A stretch of DNA of 64,000 bases, taken from Sphaerolaimus hirsutus (taxonomy: Eukaryota; Nematoda; Chromadorea; Monhysterida; Sphaerolaimidae). This document shows positions 46,401-57,600 of the stretch, in pieces (within the stretch, counting starts at the first letter, position 1; every line of letters starts with the position of its first letter). The position numbers and the translations under genes were made by a program. The notes below the pieces were generated by a model, which did not search any database, was not told the origin of the DNA, and saw only the letters and a program-made list of their open reading frames with translations. The stretch is taken from assembly GCA_964036195.1 (NCBI GenBank), contig OZ038458.1, positions 9,995,832-10,059,831 of the forward strand, in the 5' to 3' direction.

Positions 46401-46930
46401 GGAGCGCACCTGGATGCCATCGTTGGAATTTCACACAAGAACTAGCTTTCTATTTACCGTATTTACCCGAATAATCCCCCGGGGAATTATTTTTTCGTCA
46501 GACTTTTTTTAGAGGGGACTATTCGAAGGGGAATTATTCAAGGGGGAATCATTATTTCGTCAAAATTTTCAAGCGTTTTTCTATCAACTGAGTTCATCAA
46601 ATACGCGATTTTAATAACATAACATGCCATTTTTGTTCAGATTATACACTTTAAATTTATGATATGCCTTAAGGAGAGAATTAGGTATTCGAGGGGGGAT
46701 TATTTTTCCTCACCCGTCTTAAAGGGAGGAATTATTCAAGGTAGAAAGTATACAAAAAGGGGGAATTATTCCAGTGAATACGGTATAGGGCATAGTGAAC
46801 CAAAAAAAGATACCTCTGCAATCTGCGCCATCCAATCATTGGCCTCCTTTTCATGTTTCTCTTCGATTCCACCAGACTCCCTGATTTCGGCACAAAACGA
46901 CGATAGTCGATCGATGCTCAGCGGTGCCAT
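28457..46930 (-). CDS. CEP290: CEP290 homologue, full-length coiled-coil transition-zone protein
   Basis: Exon 5' to 3' boundaries: 46930-46814, 46409-46338, 45897-45773, 45117-44952, 44810-44757, 44678-44526, 42890-42777, 42434-42366, 42287-42207, 41372-41250, 40778-40661, 39928-39682, 39546-39342, 39037-38843, 38739-38206, 37774-37556, 37382-37233, 37144-37064, 36965-36792, 36736-36476, 36359-36299, 36239-35806, 35743-35639, 35561-35355, 35281-35201, 35145-34909, 34841-34647, 34323-34105, 33882-33616, 33557-33398, 33326-33178, 33062-32961, 32071-31957, 31870-31761, 31699-31586, 31528-31334, 31064-30909, 30657-30526, 30353-30165, 29720-29490, 29020-28928, 28858-28776, 28712-28610, 28543-28457. 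These join to 2360 residues (human about 2479). Nearly all is coiled coil, collinear with CEP290: RNDELRQALK, HCQSLLYQELAEH, LNERNRADH, PLEVQLRKAMFSIKQHL. CEP290 links ciliary membrane to axoneme. Exons 29-30 add an acidic linker. Confidence 0.95.
32193..32832. mobile_element. TACCG...CGGTA MITE carrying a hAT insertion (CEP290 intron 32)
   Basis: The outer element has ends TACCGTATTGCCTCGAATTA and TTTCGAGGTAATACGGTA. It is split by the hAT-type element at 32226-32741, whose 8-bp duplication CCCTCGAA comes from the outer element. Confidence 0.75.
32226..32741. mobile_element. hAT-type MITE with perfect 8-bp duplication
   Basis: The ends CAGGGGTCTCC and GGAGACCCCTG are perfect inverts. CCCTCGAA flanks both sides (32218-32225 and 32742-32749). 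It is a near-identical, opposite-orientation relative of 12179-12698 and matches 52054-52558. Confidence 0.92.
34369..34510. mobile_element. Decayed hAT-type MITE fragment
   Basis: CAGGGGTCTCGAATGAGGGG followed by CAGCTATCTATCCCGGAGGC is a diverged end of the family at 12179-12698. No right end is visible. It lies in a CEP290 intron. Confidence 0.5.
37833..38205 (-). mobile_element. Diverged copy of the intron-forming MITE family; supplies a CEP290 donor
   Basis: On the minus strand exon 15 ends CTTCAG and the intron starts GTGCAACTCTAGGACTATGT, matching the terminus GTGCCAGTCCCGGACTCTGT of the element at 26348-26541. The interior carries TGTCAAATGTCGTGCAATG-like blocks. The far end is near GCGTGCCCCCTAAG. 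The acceptor lies about 58 bp beyond and looks host-derived. Confidence 0.6.
39078..39294. mobile_element. GTTGACAC MITE in CEP290 intron 13
   Basis: The ends GGCGGCCCGCACAGTAGTTG and CAACTAGTGTGTGGGCCGCC are inverted. The inner arms carry GATCGCTCTGCGACACGTGA and its counterpart. The flanks are similar but not identical (TAA and AAC). Confidence 0.8.
39958..40441. mobile_element. Near-perfect ~480-bp palindrome in CEP290 intron 11
   Basis: The left arm starts TTACAGCATAACGAT and the right arm ends ATCGTTATGCTGTAA. Paired internal blocks include GTCACCGAAAAATTCATTAT and CGGTAAAAAATTGTAC with their complements. The axis is near 40200, around TGCATGCA. It is non-coding. Confidence 0.75.
41462..41640. 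mobile_element. Fragment of the TGTCAAATGTCATG MITE family
   Basis: GTGTAAAGTGTCACGTTAAA and TTTACACCTTACAGGGTGCA are inverted partners like those of 26348-26541, with eroded ends. It lies inside CEP290 intron 9 and is not flush with any splice site. Confidence 0.45.
41721..42188. mobile_element. TACCGTATTTCTTC-family MITE in CEP290 intron 9
   Basis: The left end is diverged (TACCTTGTTCTTCTAATAGA); the right end is intact (GACGAAATACGGTA). The interior contains repeated CTCCAATAGAACGGCA. It begins 19 bp inside the donor side of the intron. Confidence 0.65.
42496..42748. mobile_element. GTTGACAC MITE in CEP290 intron 7
   Basis: The ends GGCAGCCCACAAACTAGTTG and CAACTAGTGCGCGCGCCGCC are inverted. 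The inner arms TTTCGGCTTCACGTGTCG and CGACACGTGAAGC-like sequences are present. Confidence 0.75.
42919..43105. mobile_element. Related MITE with AAT flanks in CEP290 intron 6
   Basis: The ends GGCGGCCCGCACACTGGTG and TACTAGTGTGCGCAGCGCC are inverted and AAT flanks both sides (42916-42918 and 43106-43108). The interior (AAACTCGTAAATCTGTTTTG and inverse) differs from the GTTGACAC core. Confidence 0.7.
43265..43658. mobile_element. Harbinger-like MITE in CEP290 intron 6
   Basis: The ends TGCTGTGATTACAGCTCGGG and its near inverse are flanked by TTA on both sides (43262-43264 and 43659-43661). Repeated GGGCGTAAAATTGA motifs fill the arms. It is non-coding. Confidence 0.78.
43952..44024 (-). tRNA. 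tRNA-Lys(TTT)-like gene inside CEP290 intron 6
   Basis: All four arms fold: acceptor GCCTCTG with TAGGGGC, D-stem GCTC/GAGC, anticodon stem TGAGA/TCTTA with loop CTTTTAA (anticodon TTT), and T-stem CGGGG/CCCCG. A run of seven T residues lies just downstream on the same strand (43942-43948), as expected for RNA polymerase III. There is no intron. Two deviations need caution: the discriminator base is U, and the T-loop starts with A instead of T. It may be a working gene or a slightly decayed copy. It is co-oriented with the host gene. Confidence 0.8.
45203..45658. mobile_element. Long copy of the TGTCAAATGTCATG MITE family in CEP290 intron 3
   Basis: The left side has GTGCCAAAGCCAGATCCTGT and the right side ACAGGATCTGTGACTGCCCC, inverted partners resembling the family ends. 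The interior contains a further AAATCTTATGTTTTG-type hairpin. The ends do not coincide with the splice sites. Confidence 0.55.
45945..46144. mobile_element. TACCGTATTTCTTC MITE in CEP290 intron 2
   Basis: The ends TACCGTATTTCTTCTAATAG and AAGAAATACGGTA are intact. CTCCAATAGAA units are inside. Confidence 0.75.
46455..46785. mobile_element. TACCGTATTTACCCGAATAA MITE in CEP290 intron 1
   Basis: The ends TACCGTATTTACCCGAATAA and CCAGTGAATACGGTA enclose GGGGGAATTATTCAAGG repeats. It is non-coding and almost abuts exon 1. Confidence 0.75.
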
Positions 46931-47003
46931 CGTTTCAGTTTGATAATTTTGCTCGAGGTATCATTTTGAACAAGGACAATATAGTTTTGGACGCTTCCAC
47001 GGA

Positions 47004-47192
47004 ATGTCAACGGCAGCCGAATGGAAAAGAGTGAATGTCGTCCGCCAGTCGGTTGCCATGGCAACTGATGTAGCACGAGCACAAGCGATTTCCGGGCACC
47101 CGCAGCTGCACCAAGCGCACGCGTGTTTCGATACCATTCGCACGACGATTTTCGGCGCATCCCCTCGAAATTGCATTCTTAGATTGCGATAT
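47004..47192 (+). CDS. Candidate first exon divergent from CEP290
   Basis: An ATG 73 bp from the CEP290 start, on the opposite strand, opens a GC-richer frame of about 60 codons (MSTAAEWKRVNVVRQSVAMA at the start). After that, a CGGTA-ended repeat begins near 47190. No domain is recognisable and no definite partner exon was found. It could be the 5' exon of the zinc-finger gene or chance. The short divergent spacing suggests a shared promoter. Confidence 0.22.
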
Positions 47193-47480
47193 TTAATCAA
47201 AATACTCCAGGGGGTTTATTTTTTCATAGTGTCAATTTTGAGGGGATAAACGAGGGGGTATTTCGTGGGGGGGTATTATTTTGCCAGAATTTTCTTCGAC
47301 TCCCAGTACTTATTTGTTGTTTGTGACGTACGCAGACGTAGAAAAATGCAACAATAACCGCAATGTATAAAAGTCTAAAGACTACCTAAGTCTTTCCCCC
47401 CTCTTTTAACCCCCACTCAAAAGTTCCAGTCTGAAAAAACAAAACCCAGGGCTAGGGGGATAATTTGACGAAATACGGTA
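47190..47480. mobile_element. TCCAGGGGG...CGGTA MITE
   Basis: The left part ATACTCCAGGGGGTTTATTT and the right end GACGAAATACGGTA match the ends of the CGTATTT family, with the left terminus eroded. It is non-coding. Another fragment of the type ends near 47695. Confidence 0.5.
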
Positions 47481-48600
47481 TATAAATATGACGATGGAAT
47501 AGGTAAACCCCGTTCTAACGTAACACAGTCATTGTTACTAGGTACTGTGTGTTCTGCATTACACAGACCATAAGCAGCAGTTTTTAGCCAATGCATTCTA
47601 TTGAGTTCATTTGGGAGGAGGGTCATTAATTCATAGTGGCCATTTCGACGGGGGTATTTCGAGGTGAGGTATTTCGAAGAAGAAGAAAACGGTAGATTTG
47701 ATGCATATTGAGTTTTCTACAATGACGTGGCCGTCAACTACAGTTGACGGAGATAAAAAATGACTCATTGTGGAAAACTCAAACACAAAATTTATGAGTT
47801 TTCGAAATTTCGTGTGATAACTAGTGTGTGCGCAGGGCCATTGTGACTTTCGGCCGACGGAAAACTGAACTTCTCCGAGGCTTTTTTTAAAAGAAAATTA
47901 CTACAGTTATTCAATGGCGATAGAAATTATAAACAAAAGGCCCCTGAGGCTTAAAAATAGTAGATAATGAAATAATGCATGCGGGAGTTTCTGACGATGC
48001 TGACTGCGAGTATACATTCCATCTTGACGTTACAACAAGCTCAAAATGTGAAACCTGTCGTTGAGCGCAAACAACTACAAAAGTGGGAATAGTGGGTAAC
48101 TGGAAAAGACACTTAAGTTCGCTTCCAGTTTCAACAGCCTCCAACGCCAAACCATGCCAATTTATCACTGAATACGCGGATTTTATGTGAATGGCCACTC
48201 TCCAGAAATTTGGGTACGAGTGACAACTTTCTCGTTAAAAGAAAAATCACCGCGGTGTTTGTGAATGCGCGTTGTTTCGGTGGATGCATGTTCGTTGCCT
48301 GTTAGGAGGATGGTAAGAGTTGTCGCGGTTGCAAGGAGCGCTGAAAGTACGTTTTTATGATACATTGAGATAAGTGAACGCCTGTAAAATGGTTGGATCG
48401 GGTCACGTATGGTAAGTTGGCTAACATCCAGATTACCCAAGCGATTTGGCGCACGTCCAAGTCCGAGCGATTTTTCATTATCGTTATTTTCGTGTATATA
48501 AATAGTTATATACCTATTTTTGGCCATTTTATTTTTAATTACATAGGTATCAAAAATATTGGCATTTTGCCAACTTATCATACGGGTAGTTTTCGAAATA

Positions 48601-51600
48601 ATGGTTTTAAATGTTGGCACTCTTCCAGTGGGAAGACCGCCATTCGTGCACCGAGGAAGCCTGAACCAGAACCAGAGGCAGGCATTCAAATCTCCGGGCA
48701 TGCCATCAGCGAACAATACGCCACAGGGAATTGGACAGAACTTGGTTGGCAATTTTCTTTTTACCGATTTTGTGTTGGTGTCGTTTAGACGTTCGTATGC
48801 CAAGGTGTGTAAGCACCGGCGGTGTTCACACTGATTAGTCCCGCACTAACGGGTGCAGATTTGTTGATAGGGACGAGACCTGCAAAATTCCTTAATATAG
48901 TGTTGAGATTGAAATTTTCGGTGACCTAGCTAGAGACAGTGGGGTGTCCCGAAATCTGAAAATCCAAATCCCGGTCCCGAAAATTTTCAAATCCCGATCC
49001 GGCAAAAATGAGTGGAAATCACTTTATGCACTGAGAAACAACGGAAACGTCCAGTGTGCCTCTGTGGCACTTCCCTGGCATTTGGTGTGTTTTTAGACCA
49101 TTGTGAAAACATAAAAAACAACCATGAATGCCAGAATATTGGCCAAAAGTGCCAATCCCGAAACCCCATCCTTATCCCGGTCCCGAAATCACAAAAAACA
49201 ATGCCGATCCCGGGACCCCAATCCTAAAAAAACGATCCCGACCCCGAAAAGTTGATCCCATTTTGAATCCTATCCTTGGCAACGTTTTTTCTCACAATAT
49301 AAGAAAGAATGCTGATCATCATCTGATCATTGTGCACCAAAAAGTGTTATTACTTGTTTCCGTGGCCATGGTATTTATAGATTGCCCTTGATTTTTTCCA
49401 ACTGATTAAAAAAAATCACGGTGTGAAAACTAGGGTTGGAAAAAAAAACGTTTTTTTTTAACTCGATGTTTTTTTATAAAAAAACACGTTTTTAAAAAAA
49501 CAACGTTTTTTTAATAAAAAAGTTTTTTTTAAAAGCTCCCAGATATGAACTTGTGTCAACATATATAGGTATATCAGACAGTGGCAATACTCTGTGATGT
49601 TATGTATGACCATATAATGGCTGTGGAGCCATGGGATAGCATTATAAGTGGTGATTTGTGTCAAAAATATCCATTTTTTGTCGACATATCGTTCGTATAT
49701 TGCCTTATAGTCGAATGTTCGTGACTTCAGGTAAAGTTTGGCACGGAATAGTGATCAAACAAGGTTATAAGAGGAGCTTGTTACTTTGGGAGTGAAGTTA
49801 CACACTGTGGAGGTACATGGAAGCATATTACCTCAATATTATATAGTACAGCAGCATATGACGGCTTATTCACCCACGGTAGCACATAGAAATGGATACT
49901 TTGATACTAAAAATGCCACAAAACAAATGAAAACAACCACCAATGTCAATTTGTGTGTGAAATTGTGTGCTTGCGCGCAAAAAGTTTGCAAAATACCTAG
50001 TGCTTAGTACAAAAAATTTCGGTCAATGTTTTTTTTATAAAAAAAACATTTCGGACGTCATGTTTTTAAAAAAAAACAACGTTTTTTTAATAAAAAAAAC
50101 AACGTTTTTTTAATAAAAAAAACGTTTAAAAAAACATCGGCCAACCCTAGTGAAAACTGATTTTTATTTTAAAAAAATATCAAAAGGCAACGGTTGTGGT
50201 AGACACGCACACGATATAGTGCATTTTTAGGATGTTTTGCTGTGCTATCTATCCAACCCCTGGGATCAATGTCCTAGAAAACAACTGGGTAAAAATCTAA
50301 TCTAAACAAATTTCAAACATGAACTCTGAAATATCAGTCTGCCCAATGCCATGCAGTTCCTCACTCGCGGCAGGCTGCCCCATTTATTTCCCAAGGAAAA
50401 AAGCAAAGGGACGCCGATTGATTGCCCCCATTGTAATGAGACATTTAATGAGAGTTCAGCATTTGTGAAGCACATCGGTGGGCTTTTTGGACAGGAATCT
50501 GATCAGGTTTGTTCTTCTAGGTTCTGAACGTTTCTGAGGTGTTGAGATTTCCATATTCGGTCTGAAAGGTGCCGTCGATATCCGATATTAGACGCGAAAT
50601 GTCCACCTTTGAGAATCGACATCGATATTGTGAATTACTGTTATCGATATTCTATTGAGAAAGTGGTCGATTTCTTACCTCCGTTAGGTAATATTAATCC
50701 CAGGTCATCCATAAAAGAAATCTGTATTTTTCATGACACCGGATCCTCCTTTACAGAGTACCAATAATTTCAATTTAGAGAATGATATTCGCAGTCTGCA
50801 AGTGTTTCCTGGCAAAGACTGCTATTTTTAAATTTACCCAAAACCCATTTAAATCAACACAATGTAGCAACAAACGTAGAATTATATTCTGTTATGAAAA
50901 TGTCTGCACATTCTTCAGGGTATGTGAGTGACACCCAGGGCCTACTTTTAGACAATGTAAAATTCCAAATGTCATGCAAAGTGTCAAAAGCCATGTACGT
51001 GTTAAAATGTAGATGTGTCATGCAGTGGCGTAGCCAGGATTTTTGAGCGGGGGCGGATTGTATACGGAGCCCGGCGAACGGGGTGGGGCGCTCCCCCCTA
51101 AATTTTTTCCCCCTATGATAGCGGAATGGAGTTATGGCGCTGGCGCCATTCGTAGGCGCCGCGCCATGGCGTGATTGGGGTCGGCGTTGGCGCCAATGGC
51201 TACAATATAAGAAAACTTTTATACCTAGATGTGTGAAAATTTGTACCGCATTTCGTAATTTGAAGCGGTATTTATACTAATGCGACAATGCGACATAACA
51301 ACAAGAGAGATTGTGAGACATTTTTGAAATCTGACGTTTTACATGACTTTTGACACTTTGCGTGCCATTTGACTTTTTACAGGGCATTTTACGGGGTCTA
51401 CGAGTGGAGCCAGTGGTTTTGGATGTCCACATCCACACAACAATCTACCAACACGATCTGAAAATCTCCACAGGCATTATTTTGCAAATGCATTGCTGCA
51501 TTTAGGCATATACCTAATTAATCTTTTATCAACTGCTTTTCTCTTGTTTTGATAAGAAATCGCAATCAACCCATCACAGGCGAAAGCATTGCTGAAAATC

Positions 51601-54600
51601 AAAAATCGATCATTCGTGCACAATCGGGCGCATTTAAAATTCGACAACACTTTCGATCAGAAGCCAATGTTTCGATGCAAAGTATGCGGTGTGATGTTCC
51701 AGACTTTTGGGCTTTTGCGCTATCACTTGGCTTGTAAGCATAAGCCACCGGCGCGCAGCGGTGCGGCCGGGCCAAAGACCGACAAAAATGTTCGTTTGTG
51801 TCATTCTGTGTTTGGGTATATTGGGCACATATTTACCTATTCAGCTACCGTATTTACTCGAATAGTTCCCCCACTTGATAAATTCCTCATCTTGAATAGT
51901 TCCCCATGTTAGATGAGTGGGAAAAAAATAATTACCCCACTCGAATAATTTCCCCCTCACCAATGATGGGCAAAATATCGATGAAGTCAGACCAAACAAA
52001 ATAGCTGTGTCTGGTTTGATTCATCAAATTCAAATGCAGCACATTGCAAAGATCAGGGGTCTCCAGGATTTTGGCCCTCGCGGGGGCTGGATAGATAGCA
52101 AATCGCTCCTCCGGAGGGATAGATAGCTGGAAAATTTTTCTGGGGGGGGGGCTGGCGGGGGCACAATATATAGGCTTTTTCAAGGTTAAGAAGGCATAAA
52201 GGGGAAAAAATCGCTAATAATCAGTTAAAAGTAGCCAAAAGTAGGTATGAAATGGCTAAAAATAGGTGTATAACCATGTATATAGCCGGAAAGCACGATT
52301 TTGAAGGTGAAAAACTATAAAAAGGTGCGAAAATTAGTGATTTTGAGCGAAAATTGGGGCAAAATTTCTCAAAAACCACTCCAGATAGATAGATAGCTGA
52401 GCGATTTGGGGTGGGGGGTCTTTTGGGGTAGTAGCCAAAAATTTTGCCTCGGGATAGATAGATAGCTGAGCGGCCTCCGGGATAGATAGATAGCTGGCCG
52501 ATTTGGGGGGGGGGGGCAGCCCCCCCCCCCCAGCCCCCCCCCCCCTAGGAGACCCCTGGCAAAGATGCAATAAAATGTGCGAAACCAACAGAAACAGGAC
52601 ATATTTACATGTGTATGTATTTGGTGTGATAGAAACGTGTTTAAATATTCGGACAGAATAAATCCTCCCCTTGAATAGTCCTCTCCTCTTGAATAGTTCT
52701 CTCCTCAAAAATGTCAGAGGAAAAAATAATTCCCCGGGGGAACTATTCGAGTAAATACGGTATATGTCAGCCGACGACGTACTCAAGGGGGGGGTGGGGT
52801 GGTCGCCACCCACTCAAGGCGTCGCTTGAATTCAGATGCATAGATATATAATTATATAAACTACATACCGCGTATCCACGAATAGCTCAGCGGCGGTGGT
52901 GTTGCACAGCGTGGCGGCGTTGGACAGCGTGGCCGTGCAGACAAACGTCCATACATTACGCCGCGCAACAATCAAGTAGTAGCCAAACGGGGTAAAATTC
53001 AGGTTGGCGCATGTTGTTTTGTGACCAGAGGTGGTCAGAGTGACGCTGTACCCGTGGACATGTAAACCCGCTGGGCATGTAGACTCGGCGTACACGTCTT
53101 TCACCTCGCTGGCCGTGTAGACCCACCAGGCATGTAGCGGGGGTGATAAGTATGCCAGATCGAATAATGGCTTCACTTGTCACTTTTTGACTTTCCTCAT
53201 CCCTAATCATCACTTTTAAACGTGAAAAGTGATGAGAAACTCAAAATAGTGCCAAAAAGACTACTTTTCGCTTTTTTAAGGTGATTATAAGGGATGGGCA
53301 AAGACAAAAAGTGACAAATGAAGTCCTTACTTGTCATGTTTATACTTTACTTAACTCGCTAACGCCAATAAAAAAGACTCGCTTTACAAAGAGCCTGTGC
53401 CTCTGTGCATGTTTACCCGCTGTGCATGTCAGGGGTATTCTAGATGTTGACCCTCCAGGCGGTTTGATCGACCGCTAATTGCTCCTCTGGAGGGACAGAT
53501 AACTGGACAAATTTTTTTGGGGATTTGGGAGTTCACGAGGTTTCAAACTATTAGGTTGTCAACCAGGGACGTATCCAGGATTTTTGAGCGGGGGGGGCTG
53601 CTTGTTTACGGAGCCCGGCGAGCGGGGGGGGCTCAGCCCCCCCCCCTAAAATTTTGCCCATATAGTGACGAAATAGCGCCATGGCGCTGGCGCCATTCGT
53701 CGGCGCCACGCCATGGCGTCATTGGCGCTGGCGCCAGTGCCTGAAACCACTGTATATGTATGTAAATATACGTACATATACGCCGACGGGCACATTTTTG
53801 ACAGAAATTTTAGGGATTTGTGCCTAAGGGGACCGATCCACTGATAAATATATATTTGAGGGGGTGAATGCGCGCTTGCGCGCAAAATTTTTGCACAAAA
53901 CGTGAAAAATGTATAGGAGAAGTCTCATTTCCCACGATTTTTTTGGTCTCACCCCGGGAACGGGGGGGGGGCTGCAGCCCCCCCCCCCCGCCCCCCCCCT
54001 GGATACGTCCTTGTTGTCAACTAAGTAACATTACGCAAAAAATTAAGGTTACTTAGTTGACAACCTAATATATGCTTTTTCAAGATGTAGAAAAAAGGTA
54101 GATTGAAAAGTTATTGAAAATGAGTATATAAGCACATATACTACAAAAATAGCTGAAAATGGACAATAAAACACATGAACTAGTGATTTTGCAGGTGAAA
54201 ATCTCTATAAAGAAATGAAAACCAGCGATTTTTAGTGAAAATTATGATCTACATGCACACCGGGTTTACATGCACAGAAGGCCCCAGTCCGTTCAAAATA
54301 CCCTGTCGCAGGAAAAGCCATTCTCTGCTACATATGCGGCACTGGTGGTTAGCGCCGCTCGCCGACGAGCGTTCATTCGTGATATGAGCATTCGCAACGC
54401 GAGAACACGCAACATTTCCCCGCCTGTAGCACGAACAGCCGGTGCTGCAGTCAGCCAAGGGTCTGCTAGAACCGACTGCTACATTCAGCCCAAAACATTG
54501 GTGAGTTTTGAGGGGTGGGGCGTTCACACGGTTTTTACGACCATTTGTGACGACCATTTTTAATTTGGACATTGATGAAAATTGCAATGTTTTTAAGGTT

Positions 54601-57600
54601 ATAATATATATTCGGCATTAAAAAAGCTCATGTCCGGTTTGCGTTATACCGACCATTTATACATAATTCATTTGTAATATTGACATTTTTCACTTATATT
54701 TACATTGAAATTTTCATTGATGTTCTAAACTTTAACATTATCGTCACATCACATCTTTTCTAAAAGATTCTTCATAAAAATCTACAGTATGCGTTTCTGA
54801 ATAGGCCCACCGAACACCAACGAATTTTAAGGCGGTGTATGTCCACTAGGGTGTCAAATTTCCGTTTCCGTTTTCCGTTTCCGCCTTTCCGCAGGAAAAT
54901 TTTTTACCTTTCCGTTTTCCGTTTTCCGGCAGCCGAAAAATGTTTACCTTTCCGTTTTCCGTTTTCCGGCAGCCGAAAAAAATTTACCTTTCCGTTTTCC
55001 GTTTTCCGGCAGCTGAAATTTTTTTACCTTTCCGTTTCCGTTTTTCCGGCCCATTTTTCCGTTTTCCGGCTGAAAAATTTTTACCTTTCCGTTTCCATTT
55101 TACCAGGCCATTTTTCCATTTTCTGGCTCGATTTTCAGTTTTCTGGCATTTTTCCATTGTTTTTCCAATCTGTATTTATCTTCAATTGGCTCATCCCATT
55201 GTGTTGTTTTTGTCTCTTGGAGCAGCATTGACAACTGGGATTTCAGGGTCAGTGAAACAGGTGCTGTGAACCCAATTGAGTCATATGCTGACACCAATAA
55301 TTTATTCAAGTTTTGTCTGGTTGGTGTTGTGATGCTGTCAATTTGCAATTTTGGTGTTGATATTGCCAGCATGTCCGTTTGGTTATTTTATTTCATGCCC
55401 ATTACTGCGACAATTTTATTCACCTTTGGACTCCTGTTGTTTTCTGCTATTTCATTCATGACTGATCTGGAGTTTGATAGCCATTCCCTCATGTTCATAG
55501 AACATTGGTAAAATAAAGCTTTGACTTTGTAATATAGTTCTAAAGCTTCAACTTCATTCGTGACACTCATGATAAAGTTATCAACGTAAATGTTGTTTAT
55601 AATCATTGCCAACTGGTTTTGTTCCCCTGCGTTTTCTTCATATTCATTCATGTTGTTTATTGTCACATTTAAATGGTATTTTATGACTGCTCCCAAAATT
55701 GCTGGGCTGCAGACAAGTCCAAACAGTACGCATTTAAAATGAAGTACTATTAAGTTATTTTCAGTTACTGGTTTTGAGGCATCTTTCAGCCAGAAAAATT
55801 GTGTGTAGTCTCTAGCTTGGTCATGCAATCCTATTTGCAAAAATGCCTTTTCAGTGTTGACAATTAATGCTAGATTGCCTGCCCTGAACCTCAGGAGTAG
55901 GCCCAGTGCTAATGGTGTTGTAATTGGTCCTCTAAAAAGGCACTCATTGAAACTGGGCTTACCTGCCGACCCGTCGTACGTACACGATTATGCATGATGT
56001 CGATTTGCCCGGCGTGATTACTGGCTGGTGTGGCAGGTAATGAATGGTTGTCACAGATCTCAATTATTCCCTTTTCTAGTTGGTCATCCAAAACTTTCCT
56101 GTATTGTTTGAATAAGTTCGGATCTTTGTTGAATCTTCTTATCAGTGATTTAAACCGCGCCAAGGCTTCTGCTTTTCCCGTGGGCAGGTCACTGATACTC
56201 TCTTTATACAGCCAGTCAATATAGTTTTGTTTGTTGTTGTCGTTGAATTTTATGCTATTTATTATCATCTCCTCTGCAATGTCATCATCAATTGCATAGG
56301 GGTCATCAGTGATTCCCACTGCTTCTAGACTGTGAAATTGTTGTAGTGTTTCCTTTCCTATGGCCACTATGGCTACTTTTTGATGATTTTTTGTTGGTTC
56401 AGTTTAGCTTGAACTACAAGTGAAGTTACAGGCATGATCCATAGTTGCAGAATGTACAGCTACCACAATCAAAGCCAAACAGGCAAACCTGCATGCAGGT
56501 TTTCCTTCTGCAAATTTGTCTATTACCGTGCTAATTTCACTTTATTTTTTTCCGTTTCCGTGAAAATTTTGCTTTCCGTTTTCCGTTTTCCGGCATTTCA
56601 TTTTTCCGTTTTCCGTTTTCCGGCCGACAATTTTTTTTTACCTTTCCGTTTTCCGTTTTCCGGCAGAAATTTTTTTTTTACCTTTCCGTTTTCCGTTTTC
56701 CGTAAAGTGAAAAAATTTTACCTTTCCGTTTTCCGTTTTCCGTAAAAAAAATTTTTTGACACCCTAATGTCCACCGCTTTTCGTAGGATAGGTGTAGGTT
56801 ATCTAGCGGGAATAAATTCGGAATAGAATTGCGAGGTGTAGGATTTTTTTTGGGGGGAGGGCGGGGGTTACTTCTTCAAATCACCGATTGCACACATTTT
56901 CCAAGGCTGCAGCCCCCCCCCCCCCGTTCCCGGTGTGAGAGCTAAAAAATCGCGTGAAATGCGACTTTTCCTATACATTTTTCAAGTTTTGCAAAAAATT
57001 TGCACGCAATCAAACATCTAATTGAGGCCTCTACTTCTAAAAGTCGACAAGTCCACAAAATGTGATTTTGAGTAAATGGCATTTTAAGTTTCGGACCCAA
57101 TTACAGGCCCGTGGTGCGTGTCCAATTTGGCTCTCTCATGCTTTCCATATGTTCCATATGTTGACAATAAAGTGTCAAATTTTCAGCCCCTGCTCTCAAC
57201 CTTTATGTGAAAAATTGGGTGTCCATAAATTTCCATTCGGTCAGAGCAAACTGTTTTTGGGAGGGAATTGGACTTGTCGACTTCATGCACTAGAGAACAT
57301 TTTTGTTCCCGGGGAGGCTGAGGCTGCCTTATGGGCAATTTATGCACTTGTCGACTTTTAGAATTAGCTGTCCATAGTGGACATATCACATTTCTTGCAA
57401 TTTTTTCCCATAAAAAAGGAAGCAGAGGGATGGACATGTCGACTTCTTGCACTAAACTAGGTGGACTTGTCGATTTCTTGCCCGAAATTTTTGCATTTTT
57501 CCCCAAAAATGTCAAATTTGGCACTATTGCAATGTTGGCAAATTTGCCATATGGGCATGTGAGGTCAAAAATTTTATGGAAAATCATAAAAAGTATGCGG

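Noticed and set aside
48183-48803. 206-codon minus-strand frame, the longest single open frame in the window
   Set aside because: Composition looks random, no conserved motif is visible, and it overlaps the plus-strand exon at 48601-48744, whose acceptor-like context, donor and phase fit the zinc-finger gene.
54270-54311. ATG at 54270 as a new gene start
   Set aside because: It lies in repeated GTTTACATGCACA sequence; the acceptor before 54312 joins the preceding zinc-finger exon in phase.
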